A stretch of DNA of 23,735 nucleotides from Chloroflexota bacterium (GCA_013695975.1 JACCZL010000897.1:1-23735), one strand, 5' to 3'; shown: positions 1 through 10,510, numbered from the stretch's first letter. Translations and numbers: made by a program. Notes: generated by a model from the letters alone, not told the origin.

Positions 1-475
1 AGGATCCGCGCGCGCCGGGCCAGCCCGCCCGCGACCGACTGGCTGCGCGTCATCCGTGCTCACTCCACCCGATCAGCCGGGCTGAGCTCCATCACCCGGG
101 GTGTCCGCGGCCCTGGCATCATCGTCCTCCCGTCCAGCACCTGGCTCCAGGGTACCGCCCACGCCGCGCTAGCCGCCACCTGCTGAACCTCTTACGGGGA
201 GCTGTACTAATGCAGGCGTCAATCCTTGTGCACGGTGTCCATTGCCCGACCATCGGCCGCGGGAGTAGGTTACTCCTGCGCTGCCAACGGAACGCGAACT
301 GCCGTAGGGGCGGGGCTTGTCCCCACCCCGCCCCTACGGTATCGACACACCGATCGATGGGGGGCGACCAGGAGTAGCATCAGGTATCATTCGGCGGTGT
401 CCGAGCTCCATACCACGGGAGGCGGCCGGGATCGCGCCGTAGGGAATCAGCAAGGGCGTGCAAGGGGTAGATGCG
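1..475. other. Gene-poor leader region upstream of the transglutaminase operon
   Basis: No reading frame here looks like a conserved protein. Open frames exist because of high GC, but their translations are rich in Arg, Pro and His and show no recognisable motif. The first frame is open from base 1 to a TGA near 184-186 and could be the tail of an upstream gene, but nothing in it supports that. The clear structure is the perfect hairpin at 302-339. A TATCAT at 385-390 could be a -10 element for the downstream operon, but no good -35 sits at the right distance. Confidence 0.5.
302..339. repeat. Perfect 14-bp GC-rich inverted repeat, likely a dispersed palindromic element
   Basis: The left arm CCGTAGGGGCGGGG (302-315) is the exact reverse complement of 326-339, with a 10-base loop (316-325). 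Inside it, GGGG 312-315 can also pair with CCCC 321-324, giving an alternative shorter loop. From general knowledge, GC-rich palindromes of the form GTAGGGGCG...CGCCCCTAC occur as dispersed intergenic repeats in Chloroflexi-type genomes; that this is one of them is inference. It has no T-tract, so it is not a classical terminator, although the hairpin would be very stable in RNA. Confidence 0.7.
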
Positions 476-1384
476 ATGCGGGTGCGAGTCGGCTGTGAGT
501 TCAAATACGAGTCGGAGTTTCCGGTCCCGATGCTGAAGCTCGTGCGCGCGCGACCAGATGGTGAGCACCACACCGTCTACGAGTCGCGTTGGGTCGAGCC
601 TGAGGTCCCGCTTCACGAGTACGCTGACGCGTTTGGGAATCTCTGTTGGCGTCTGACCCTACCGGGCGGTCCGATCACCCTTCGCTACGACGCCCTGGTC
701 GACATCGACGGGGAGCCGGACCCGGTCCAGCCGCGGGCGCGGCTGGTTCCGGTCCAGGACCTGCCCGACGACACCCTCGTCTTCACCCTCCCGAGCCGCT
801 ACGTCCAGTCGGACCTGCTGCTGGATACGGCCTGGCAGCTTTTCGGCGAGACGCCGCCGACCTGGGCGCGGGTTCAGGCGATCTGCGACTGGGTCCATGC
901 CAACGTTCGGTTCCAGATGGGCTCGACCGGCCCGACGACGACGGCGCTCGACATCTACAACAACCGCATCGGGGTCTGCCGCGATTTCGCCCTACTCTCG
1001 GTGGCCTTTTGTCGGGCGATGAACATCCCTGCTCGCTACACGTTTGGCTACCTTCCCGACATCGCCGTCGAGCCGCCCGACGTGGCGATGGATTTTCACA
1101 CCTGGTTCGAGGCCTACCTCGGAGACCGCTGGTACACCTTCGACGCGCGCCACAACGTGCCGAGGATCGGTCGGGTCGTGATCGGCCGTGGCCGCGACGC
1201 CGTCGACGTGGCCCTCAGTACCTCCTACGGCGCCACCCACCTGGCCAAGATGACCGTCTGGTCCGACGAGGTCACGCCCGACAAAGCCGGCGGGCCACCG
1301 GCCGAGGAGGACGCTGACGCCCTCGAGGCGGCCGACCGCGAGCGCGAGGGCGATGCGATGCACGTCCGCGCGGGGCCGGCCTGA
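476..1384 (+). CDS. Transglutaminase-like cysteine protease-fold protein (first of three)
   Basis: This 302-residue protein has a papain-like transglutaminase core. The catalytic triad can be read: Cys168 in the GVCRDFA motif, His208 in DFHTWFEAY and Asp223 in YTFDARHN. Residues 1-110 form a beta-rich N-terminal region. It diverges from the other two transglutaminases of this operon: it has CRD instead of CQD and lacks their HHYRY/HTTRLDY-type opening. The ATG at 476 is chosen because AAGGGG lies about 7 bases upstream; a GTG at 458 would add six residues. It is the first gene of a five-gene cluster with a circularly permuted ATP-grasp and an alpha-E protein. In such clusters these proteins are predicted to act as peptidases or peptide transferases rather than classical cross-linkers. 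The C-terminal tail is acidic and charged. Family call is secure; substrate unknown. Confidence 0.9.
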   Translation: MRVRVGCEFKYESEFPVPMLKLVRARPDGEHHTVYESRWVEPEVPLHEYADAFGNLCWRLTLPGGPITLRYDALVDIDGEPDPVQPRARLVPVQDLPDDTLVFTLPSRYVQSDLLLDTAWQLFGETPPTWARVQAICDWVHANVRFQMGSTGPTTTALDIYNNRIGVCRDFALLSVAFCRAMNIPARYTFGYLPDIAVEPPDVAMDFHTWFEAYLGDRWYTFDARHNVPRIGRVVIGRGRDAVDVALSTSYGATHLAKMTVWSDEVTPDKAGGPPAEEDADALEAADREREGDAMHVRAGPA

Positions 1385-1404
1385 ACGGGGGCGACGTCAG
1401 CGCG

Positions 1405-2355
1405 GTGGATCCGGGACAGGACGGGGCCCTGGAAACCTCGACGCTGGTCGACCGTCACGCGACGGACTGGTCGCGCGTCTCCCACGCCGTGTATCAGGTG
1501 CGCCACCACTATCGGTACAGCTACACTGGGCCGGTAACCGATCTGCGACAGCGGCTCGTCATGATCCCGCCGGATCGCCACGAGGATCAACGACTCCTCG
1601 CCTCACACCTCGACGTGCGGGGCGACCGGGGCGACCACACCATAGCCTGGGAGAACGACCACTTCGGGAATCAGATCTGCCACGTCCAGGCCAGCCACGT
1701 CGACCACGCGGTCGACTTCGAGGCTACCTATCGGGTCGAGCGGTCCGCGAAGCCGGGTGGACGTCCGGGCGCGGCCGGGTTGGATGGCGCAGCGTTGGGC
1801 GAGTACCTCCAAGCGACGGCCTTGACCGCGCCAGACGCGCAGCTTCGAGCGGTCGCCCGCCGCCTGGAGGCCGACGCGACGTCGCCACGGGTGGCCGCCG
1901 AACGGGTCCATGATTGGGCAGCCGGCGCGATCTCGTACCAGCTTGGCGTGACCGGCGTGCAGACACCGGCGGCGATGGCCCTCCATCTCGGCAAGGGCGT
2001 CTGCCAGGACTACGCCCACATCATGCTGTGCCTCTTGCGCTTGCTCCGCGTTCCAGCCCGCTACGTCTCCGGACACCTGCTTGGCGAGGGCGCGCCGCAT
2101 GCCTGGGTCGAGGCCCTCGTCGAGGAGCCCGACGTCGGTATCGAAGTCATCCCGTATGACCCAACCCACCACCGACAGGTCGGCCTCAATTACATCACCG
2201 TAGCGGTCGGCCGCGACTACGCCGACATTACACCGACGTCGGGCTTTTTCAGCGGCCCGGCGGCGGGCCGGCTGAGCTCGAGCAAGCAGGCCGATGTCGT
2301 CGAGCTGAGCTGCGCCGGGCCCACGGGCGGAGGGACTCGAGAGGACGCCGCATGA
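1405..2355 (+). CDS. Transglutaminase-like protein with bacterial transglutaminase N-terminal domain (second of three)
   Basis: This is a 316-residue protein. It opens with about 30 poorly conserved residues, then a motif typical of the bacterial transglutaminase-like N-terminal region (VRHHYRYSYTGPV, followed by LRQRLVMIPP). The transglutaminase core follows, with Cys200 in KGVCQDYAH, His232 in APHAWVEA and Asp252 in PYDPTHH, so the triad is intact. The end (VAVGRDYADITPTSGFF) is the usual C-terminal signature of this family. The GTG at 1405 lies 21 bases after the previous stop and has only a weak ribosome site; a later start is possible. Its TGA overlaps the ATG of the ATP-grasp gene (ATGA, 2352-2355), which suggests translational coupling. 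The role is inferred to be processing or transfer of peptides in the same pathway as the ATP-grasp protein. Confidence 0.9.
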   Translation: MDPGQDGALETSTLVDRHATDWSRVSHAVYQVRHHYRYSYTGPVTDLRQRLVMIPPDRHEDQRLLASHLDVRGDRGDHTIAWENDHFGNQICHVQASHVDHAVDFEATYRVERSAKPGGRPGAAGLDGAALGEYLQATALTAPDAQLRAVARRLEADATSPRVAAERVHDWAAGAISYQLGVTGVQTPAAMALHLGKGVCQDYAHIMLCLLRLLRVPARYVSGHLLGEGAPHAWVEALVEEPDVGIEVIPYDPTHHRQVGLNYITVAVGRDYADITPTSGFFSGPAAGRLSSSKQADVVELSCAGPTGGGTREDAA

Positions 2356-3857
2356 CGTCGAACACCGGCGTTGGGCAGGCTCATGTCCCACTCCCAGCTC
2401 CCGGCCCGCAAACCCCAGCTCCCGACTACGATCCCGGCCCCTTCTGGGACGAGATGTTCGAAGGGCCGGGCCGAGTCCGCTCGCACTACGCGGCGCTGGC
2501 GGGTCGCCTCGCCACCCTCAGCCCCGACGAGGTCGCCCGCCGGCAGCAGACGGCGGAGCTGTCGTTCCAGGTCCGGGGGATCACCTTCGCGGTCAACCAG
2601 GGCACTGAGGGCGTCGAGAAGATCATGCCGTTCGACCTGATCCCCAGGCTGCTGCGGGCCGAGGAGTGGCGGCAGATCGAGCGAGGGCTCGAGCAGCGGA
2701 TCCGGGCTCTGAACCTGTTCCTCGCAGATGTCTATCACGAGCAGCGCATCCTGACCAGCGGCATCATCCCACCCGAGCTGGTCCTGGGCGCGCGCGGCTA
2801 TCGCCGCGAGTTCCACAACGTAAACCCGCCCCTGGGGGTTTATACCCACATCGTTGGCAGCGACCTGGTCCGCGACGGCAGCGGCCAGTTTCACGTCCTG
2901 GAGGACAACCTCAGGACGCCCTCAGGCGTCTCCTACGTCGTCGAGAACCGCCGCGTCCTCAAGCGGACCTGGCCCCGGATCTTCGAGGACTACGACGTGC
3001 GACCGATTGAGGGTTATCCTCAGGATCTCCTCGACATCCTCCACGCCATCGCCCCAGCCAACGCCGAGGATCCGACCGTTGTGCTCCTGACGCCGGGCGC
3101 CTACAACTCGGCCTATTTCGAGCACGCCTTCCTCGCCAAGGCGATGGGCATCGAGATGGTCCAGGGCTCCGACCTCTTCGTCGACGACGCCTGTGTCTTT
3201 ATGCGCACGACCCGCGGTCGTCGGCGGGTCGACGTGATCTACCGGCGGGTCGACGACGATTTCCTGGACCCGTTGACCTTCCGCCCCGACTCGCTGCTCG
3301 GCGTGCCGGGTCTCGTCCCGACCTACCGCCTCGGCCGCGTCAGTCTGGCGAACGCCATCGGGACCGGCGTCGCCGACGACAAGGCCATTTACGCCTACGT
3401 CCCGCGGTTCATCAGCTACTATCTCGGCGAGGAGCCGATCCTCCCGAACGTCCAGACGTTCCTGCCGACCGAGCCCGCCGATCTACGCTACATCCTGGAG
3501 CATCTGGACGAGCTGGTCGTGAAGTCGGTCAACGAGAGCGGCGGCTACGGCATGCTGATCGGGCCGCACGCCGCCAAGGAAGAGCGGGACGAGTACCGCG
3601 CGCGGATCCTTGCCGACCCGCGCGGCTTCATCGCCCAGCCGACACTGGCGCTCTCGCGCCACCCATGCTGGACGAGCGATCATTTCGAGGGCCGGCATAT
3701 CGACCTCCGACCGTTCGTCCTCTTCGGGCGCGAAGTGCGGGTGACGCCGGGCGGCCTGACCCGCGTCGCCCTCCGCGGTGGGTCGCTGGTCGTCAACTCC
3801 TCCCAGGGCGGCGGCGGCAAGGACACCTGGGTCCTGGCCGAGGACCCGGGCGCGTAG
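2352..3857 (+). CDS. Circularly permuted ATP-grasp protein (type 2, DUF404/DUF407 family)
   Basis: This 501-residue protein matches the circularly permuted ATP-grasp family (COG2308). Recognisable stretches are LIPRLLRAEEWRQIERGL and ALNLFLADVYHEQ near the N-terminus, the YVVENRRVLKR segment, a VVKSVNESGGYGMLIGP segment around Lys391-Gly400 likely to line the nucleotide site, and a C-terminal LRPFVLFGREVRVTPGGLTRVAL stretch (two parts of the family end domain). Family members are predicted to make amide bonds using ATP, by a carboxyl-phosphate intermediate. Length is normal for the family, about 480-520 residues. It overlaps the previous gene by 4 bases, and the alpha-E gene starts 2 bases after its stop. 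The ATP-grasp/alpha-E pairing with transglutaminases is a known conserved neighbourhood, predicted computationally to be a peptide-synthesis or tagging system. The actual substrate is unknown. Confidence 0.93.
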   Translation: MTSNTGVGQAHVPLPAPGPQTPAPDYDPGPFWDEMFEGPGRVRSHYAALAGRLATLSPDEVARRQQTAELSFQVRGITFAVNQGTEGVEKIMPFDLIPRLLRAEEWRQIERGLEQRIRALNLFLADVYHEQRILTSGIIPPELVLGARGYRREFHNVNPPLGVYTHIVGSDLVRDGSGQFHVLEDNLRTPSGVSYVVENRRVLKRTWPRIFEDYDVRPIEGYPQDLLDILHAIAPANAEDPTVVLLTPGAYNSAYFEHAFLAKAMGIEMVQGSDLFVDDACVFMRTTRGRRRVDVIYRRVDDDFLDPLTFRPDSLLGVPGLVPTYRLGRVSLANAIGTGVADDKAIYAYVPRFISYYLGEEPILPNVQTFLPTEPADLRYILEHLDELVVKSVNESGGYGMLIGPHAAKEERDEYRARILADPRGFIAQPTLALSRHPCWTSDHFEGRHIDLRPFVLFGREVRVTPGGLTRVALRGGSLVVNSSQGGGGKDTWVLAEDPGA

Positions 3858-3859
3858 CG

Positions 3860-4879
3860 ATGCTGTGCCGGGTTGCCGAAGACCTGTTCTGGACCAGCCG
3901 TTACGTCGAGCGGGCGATCGCCGTCTCGCGGCTGAGCGAGGTGACCTGGCACCTCGAGCTGGACGCGGGCGACGTCGAGGACGAGCACGGCGACTTCTGG
4001 GCCCCGCTGCTCGGCCCGGCCGACGAGGCGCCGACCCGGCTCCGAGGAGACGAGCACCCCTCGCCGGACGAAGTGCGCCACTACCTGATCTTCGACGGGC
4101 AGAACCCGAGCTCCCTGGTCTCGTGCGTCCGCCAGGCGCGCTCGGCGGCGCGCGGCGTGCGCGAGAGCATCTCGAGCGAGATGTGGGAGCATCTCAACAC
4201 GCTCTACCTGTCGCTCGTCGACCCGGACCTCGCGGCGCAGGCCGAGGACAATCCGCATGGCTTCTACAAGCGGATTCGCGAGGGGGCCCAGTTTTTCCAG
4301 GGGTTGACCGACTCCACCCTGGCCCACGACGAGGTCTGGCACTTCACCGGCCTGGGCAAGTACCTCGAGCGGGCCGACAACGTCGCGCGGGTGCTCTCCC
4401 TCCAGGCCCACCTGCTGCTCACGGGCGAGCACGGAGACGACCTGGTCCGCTGGCTGGCGGTCCTGCGCTCCTGCGGCTCGGCCGAGGCCTACGCCCGCTA
4501 CTATTCCCTACGCGTCGAGCCGGCCCGAGTGGTCGAGTTCCTGCTGCTGAACCCGATCTTTCCGCAATCGGTGCGCTTCAGCCTCGGCGCCGCCTGGGAA
4601 GCGCTGAGGGCGATCGGCGCCTCCCAGGGTATCTCCCACGACAGCGCAACTCGGGCGAGCCGCGCCCTGGGCATGCTGAGCGCCCAGCTCGAGCACGCCG
4701 CCGTCGACGAGGTGCTCGAAGACGGGCTGCAACCGTACCTGACGAGCATCCGGAACCAGATCGCCGAGATCTCCGAGCACGTGACCCGCGGCTACCTGCG
4801 CGACGAGCCGCGGCCGGGCCGGCTGGTCGCGGTGGCCCGCGCGGCGATGATCATGGCCGCCCAGCAACAGCAGCAGTGA
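3860..4879 (+). CDS. Alpha-E domain protein (DUF403 family)
   Basis: This is a 339-residue protein. The ATG at 3860 is chosen because the conserved opening of the alpha-E family begins right there (MLCRVAEDLFWTSRYVERA) and lies 2 bases after the ATP-grasp stop. The longer open frame extending upstream only shadows the ATP-grasp gene. The protein is predicted all-helical, with conserved Glu-rich helices (for example FTGLGKYLERADNVARVL and LLLNPIFPQSVRFSL). The family almost always occurs beside, or fused to, the circularly permuted ATP-grasp domain and is thought to form a complex with it; no catalytic activity is established. It ends in a run of glutamines (QQQQQ). The last codons overlap the GTG of the third transglutaminase (GTGA, 4876-4879), so the gene is likely translated from the same mRNA. 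Confidence 0.92.
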   Translation: MLCRVAEDLFWTSRYVERAIAVSRLSEVTWHLELDAGDVEDEHGDFWAPLLGPADEAPTRLRGDEHPSPDEVRHYLIFDGQNPSSLVSCVRQARSAARGVRESISSEMWEHLNTLYLSLVDPDLAAQAEDNPHGFYKRIREGAQFFQGLTDSTLAHDEVWHFTGLGKYLERADNVARVLSLQAHLLLTGEHGDDLVRWLAVLRSCGSAEAYARYYSLRVEPARVVEFLLLNPIFPQSVRFSLGAAWEALRAIGASQGISHDSATRASRALGMLSAQLEHAAVDEVLEDGLQPYLTSIRNQIAEISEHVTRGYLRDEPRPGRLVAVARAAMIMAAQQQQQ

Positions 4880-5784
4880 GGGTCGCCGTCAGGCATACCA
4901 CGCGGCTCGACTACACCGCCGCCGTGGTCGAGGGGATCATGGATGCGCGGCTCGGGCCGCTCTCGGACGCCGACCAGCGCTGGGAATCGTTCGACCTTCG
5001 AGTCAATCCCTCGGCCGCGGTCCGGCCCTACACCGACGGCTTCGACAACGCCGCCCACCTGATCACCATCTCGCGGGCCCATCAGTCTATCGAGCTGGTC
5101 GCCGAGAGCCGGGTCGAGACGCTCCTGGACGATCCGTTCGTCCCGTCGGCGACCCCGCCTCGCCCGCTCCGGCCGGCCGAGCTGGCCGACTACCTCGCGC
5201 CCTCGACGATGGTCCCGCGCGAGCCGGAGCTCGAGGCGATGGCTGCCCCGTACCGTCCTGCTGACTCGGCCGCCGCTTTCGAGGCGGTCAGGCAGTTGAT
5301 GGACCTGATCTACAGTGGCTTCAGGTACCAGCGGTACGTGACGACCGTCGCCACGACGGTGGCCGAGGTCCTGCGCGAGCGGGCCGGCGTCTGTCAGGAC
5401 TTTGCGCACGTCCTGCTCGGCCTCTGCCGCTCGATCGATATCCCCGCCCGCTACGTGAGCGGCTACATCGTCCACCAGGGTCAGTCGCAGCACCAGAGCT
5501 CCAGCTCACAGGCGCAGTTCCAATCCCAGTCTCAGTCGCAAAGCTCCGGCGTTTCCCACGGCCCGAGCGCCGAGGCAGGCGCCTCCCACGCCTGGATCGA
5601 GGCCTACACCCCCACCCACGGCTGGCGGGGCTTCGACCCGACCAACAACCTGGTAGCCAGCCAGGAGCACATCAAGATAGCGATCGGTCGCGACTATGGC
5701 GACGTCCCGCCAACGCGCGGAACGTTCCGCGGGGTCGCCGAAGAGCACCTCACCGTCGACGTCGTCACGCGGGTGCTGGAGTAG
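4876..5784 (+). CDS. Transglutaminase-like protein with Gln/Ser-rich insertion (third of three)
   Basis: This is a 302-residue transglutaminase-fold protein, most similar in layout to the second one of the operon. The N-terminal region begins VRVAVRHTTRLDY. The core has Cys173 in AGVCQDFAH, His238 in GASHAWIEAY and Asp254 in GFDPTNN, so the triad is complete. The family C-terminal signature IAIGRDYGDVPPTRGTF is present. The GTG start at 4876 overlaps the upstream TGA, and the family N-terminus begins directly there, so the much longer upstream frame is rejected. Its striking feature is a low-complexity insertion of about 35 residues (201-235), mostly Gln and Ser, between the catalytic Cys and His, at a surface loop where relatives are short. 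No signal peptide is seen, so a cytoplasmic location is likely. It is the last gene of the operon. Confidence 0.9.
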   Translation: MRVAVRHTTRLDYTAAVVEGIMDARLGPLSDADQRWESFDLRVNPSAAVRPYTDGFDNAAHLITISRAHQSIELVAESRVETLLDDPFVPSATPPRPLRPAELADYLAPSTMVPREPELEAMAAPYRPADSAAAFEAVRQLMDLIYSGFRYQRYVTTVATTVAEVLRERAGVCQDFAHVLLGLCRSIDIPARYVSGYIVHQGQSQHQSSSSQAQFQSQSQSQSSGVSHGPSAEAGASHAWIEAYTPTHGWRGFDPTNNLVASQEHIKIAIGRDYGDVPPTRGTFRGVAEEHLTVDVVTRVLE

Positions 5785-5861
5785 CCGGTTCCACGTCTAC
5801 GTCGCGCTGGCATGAACCGTGCGCTGGCTAACCACGATGCACACGGCGGATCGGGGTGACC

Positions 5862-6776
5862 ATGGCGACGACTGACGTGGGAATCGTTGGGGCGGGCTTC
5901 GCCGGGCTCGCGGCGGCGCTAACCCTGCGCCGGCACCGACACTCAGTGCTGTTGTTCAATGGCGGCCCCTGCCGAAACTCGTGGGCGAGCGAAGTCCACG
6001 GCTACCTGGGGGCGCGCGGCCTCTCTGGTGCGGAGATGTGGCGCACGGCCTGCGAGCAAGCACAAGAGGTTGGCGCGGAGATCGTCCAGGCCAGCATTGC
6101 CGAGGCTCGGCAGGAGGGCGACGAGTTCCTCCTCAAGGCCGCGCAGGGACCGGAGTGGCGGGTCCGCCGCCTCCTCCTGGCGACCGGCGTCCGCGACAGC
6201 TATCCAGACATCGACAACTTCTTCGATTTCTACGGACGCTCGGTCCACAATTGTCCACACTGCGACGCGTACGAGGTGCGCGACAAGCCCGTCGCGCTCG
6301 TAAGCTGGAGCGAGGCGATGCTCCCCTTCGCGACCAAGCTCACCCAGTGGACCAGGGAGCTCACCGTCGTGACCGACGGCCGCTCACCGGAGTTGTCCCC
6401 GGCAGAGCGGGCGAAGCTGGACGAGCTGGGCATCCCGGTCCTCACCCAGACGGTCAGGTGCTTCGAGGGAGCTGACGGCCAGCTCAGCGGGCTGCGCTTC
6501 GTCGACGGCTCGCTGCTGCTGGTTCAGGCGGCGTTCTTCAACATTGCCCACGAGTTCGAGACGACCCTGGCGCAGCAGCTCGGGTGCGCGCTCACCGAAG
6601 GTGAGTGTATCCAGCAGGATGAGCATATGCGCACGACGGTCGAGGGCGTCTGGGCCGCCGGCGACGTCACCGGCGAGGAGCAGCTCGTGGCGGTCGCCGC
6701 CGCGCAAGGCGTCAAGGCCGGCATCGACATCTACCGCTCGTTCCCGACCCCGGACGGGGAACCCACGCCCGAGTGA
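5862..6776 (+). CDS. Thioredoxin-reductase-like FAD/NAD(P)-dependent oxidoreductase
   Basis: This 304-residue flavoprotein has an N-terminal dinucleotide-binding motif (VGIVGAGFAGLAAA), the ATGVRD segment, and the C-terminal FAD motif VWAAGDVTGEEQ, in the order expected of the thioredoxin-reductase superfamily. A redox-active CxxC is present as Cys131-Pro-His-Cys134, in the position of the thioredoxin reductase disulfide. Family members transfer electrons from NAD(P)H through FAD to this disulfide and then to a partner. No thioredoxin gene lies in the window, so the partner is unknown. The second nucleotide-binding region is weak (ALVSWSEAMLPFATKL lacks a clean GxGxxG), as in the group related to fungal dithiol oxidases. 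ATG 5862 is preferred to GTG 5856 because GGGG lies 5 bases upstream. The gap to the preceding operon is about 77 bases, so it may be a separate unit. Confidence 0.88.
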   Translation: MATTDVGIVGAGFAGLAAALTLRRHRHSVLLFNGGPCRNSWASEVHGYLGARGLSGAEMWRTACEQAQEVGAEIVQASIAEARQEGDEFLLKAAQGPEWRVRRLLLATGVRDSYPDIDNFFDFYGRSVHNCPHCDAYEVRDKPVALVSWSEAMLPFATKLTQWTRELTVVTDGRSPELSPAERAKLDELGIPVLTQTVRCFEGADGQLSGLRFVDGSLLLVQAAFFNIAHEFETTLAQQLGCALTEGECIQQDEHMRTTVEGVWAAGDVTGEEQLVAVAAAQGVKAGIDIYRSFPTPDGEPTPE

Positions 6777-6801
6777 TGATCGGGCCAGAAGGAGGGCTGA
6801 C

Positions 6802-6993
6802 ATGCTGAGCTCGATAGGCCTGCGTCGATCGCGCCGACACCGGATCATCGCCGGAGTAGCCGGGGGGATGGCCGAGCGTTTCGGCCTGCCGGTCTGGCTG
6901 GTACGGCTGCTCTGGCTGATCCTGCTGCTACCGGGCGGGCTGCCGGGGATTCTGCCCTACCTGGTCTGCTGGGTCCTGATCCCGTCGGAGTAG
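6802..6993 (+). CDS. Small PspC-domain membrane protein
   Basis: This is a 63-residue protein that is essentially one PspC domain. It opens with basic residues (LRRSRRHRIIAGVAGGMAE), then FGLPVWLVRLLWL, and a hydrophobic membrane segment from about residue 30 to 60 ending in VCWVLIPSE. PspC-type proteins sit in the inner membrane and in some bacteria sense envelope stress and bind PspA; stand-alone short versions are common and mostly uncharacterised. The start is secure because AAGGAGGG lies just upstream (6789-6796). It follows the flavoprotein by 25 bases and is probably cotranscribed with it. Its last bases overlap the convergent reading frame on the other strand. Confidence 0.88.
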   Translation: MLSSIGLRRSRRHRIIAGVAGGMAERFGLPVWLVRLLWLILLLPGGLPGILPYLVCWVLIPSE

Positions 6994-7442
6994 GCGCGGG
7001 CCTGCACACAGCTCGCCGGTACGAGCGCCATCGTCCCGTCGTTGACGACGGCACAGCGGCGCACCAGGTCCTGGAGGGCGTAGCGCCGAGGGCGGTCGAG
7101 CCGGGCCGCGATCGCTGACGTGAACGGCTCGAAGCCGCTGCCCCACGCCCGCCGGAACGTCGGCGCATAAAAAGCGGCGTGCTGCACCAGGAACAGGTCG
7201 ACGCCGTAGCGGTCGACCAGCGCCCCCAGGCGGCGGGTCCCCTCGTCGTGGTAGGCGTCAATCAAGTCGCGCGTCCGCCGCTGGACCTCGCCGTAGTAGT
7301 CGAGGTGGTAGGCGAGCGCGTACTCGCGGGCGACGAGGACTCGGCGGCGACCCATCGCCGCGATCGCGTCGGCCTGAGCTTCTTCGCCCACGAACTCGGC
7401 GTCTTTCTGATTCTGCCGCTCGGCGCCCAGGTAGCAGCTCGG
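6957..7442 (-). pseudogene. C-terminal fragment, possibly of a polytopic membrane protein (decayed)
   Basis: The minus strand is open from an in-frame TAG at 7443-7445 down to 6957. The translation looks protein-like: segments such as RRRVLVAREYALAYHLDYYGEV and ALVDRYGVDLFLVQHAAF resemble the soluble C-terminal tail of large membrane proteins (glycosyltransferase-39 or DUF6798-like) of Chloroflexi. That is a recollection of style, not a search result. No transmembrane helices precede it: the sequence upstream (7446-7840) has no continuing hydrophobic frame, so the bulk of the gene is missing. A GTG at 7391 could start a 144-residue product. Its end overlaps the convergent PspC gene by 37 bases. 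It is probably a remnant; a small intact gene is the alternative. Confidence 0.45.
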
Positions 7443-7445
7443 CTA

Positions 7446-7718
7446 TGGCACAAGGGTACAGCGCCGCGCGTGGGGCCACCGGCGACGGCGCTCGGGCTCG
7501 CCCTGGGAGCGCTCGGGCTGCAGCGATCGAGTCGCGACCGGGGCGCATCGCAGCTCCCCGACGGGAGCCGCATCCTCAGGATCGAGCTGCCCTGACGACC
7601 CGACCCGGCGCGGCGCCGATCGAGCAGACGCCGGCTTCTCGCGTGTCCCGATCTGCTCCTCCGCCACCACGCCGAGGGCGAGTCGGGTCCCGAGGGATGC
7701 GCGAACCGCCGCAACGTG
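7446..7718. other. Non-coding stretch upstream of clpB
   Basis: All open frames here give Arg-, Ala- and Pro-rich translations without motifs. It lies between the decayed fragment and the clpB promoter region. No tRNA, repeat or convincing terminator was seen. Confidence 0.4.
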
Positions 7719-7763
7719 TTGCTTGCGTGGTAGCAGGAAGCTTAACATGATAGTATCAATGTT
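7719..7763 (+). promoter_or_regulatory. Candidate clpB promoter with overlapping palindrome
   Basis: TTGCTT (7719-7724) and TAACAT (7743-7748) are separated by 18 bases and resemble sigma-70 -35 and -10 boxes. This is the only AT-rich patch for hundreds of bases. Overlapping the -10 is a perfect odd palindrome TGATAGTATCA (7748-7758), and around it AACAT (7744-7748) is inverted as ATGTT (7759-7763). No CIRCE (TTAGCACTC) or HAIR (CTTGAGT) element was found, so if this is a heat-shock operator it is of another type. The leader to clpB would be about 85 bases. Confidence 0.4.
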
Positions 7764-7840
7764 GGTCATCCGCGCTGACCGCGCGGTGCTGGCCGGGACC
7801 GACAAAGGATCGGACCAGGACTGCAGAGCGAGGGACTGAC

Positions 7841-10506
<2,666 letters not shown>

Positions 10507-10510
<4 letters not shown>

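Noticed and set aside
226..498. Open frame of 90 codons in the leader region
   Set aside because: Translation is Arg/Gly/Ala-rich without motif and runs through the palindrome at 302-339; it overlaps the start of the real transglutaminase gene.
3665..3859. Longer start for the alpha-E protein
   Set aside because: The extra residues only shadow the ATP-grasp gene; the family's conserved N-terminus begins exactly at 3860.
3778..4875. Long N-terminal extension of the third transglutaminase
   Set aside because: It is a Pro/Arg/Ala-rich shadow of the ATP-grasp and alpha-E genes; the conserved protein starts at GTG 4876.
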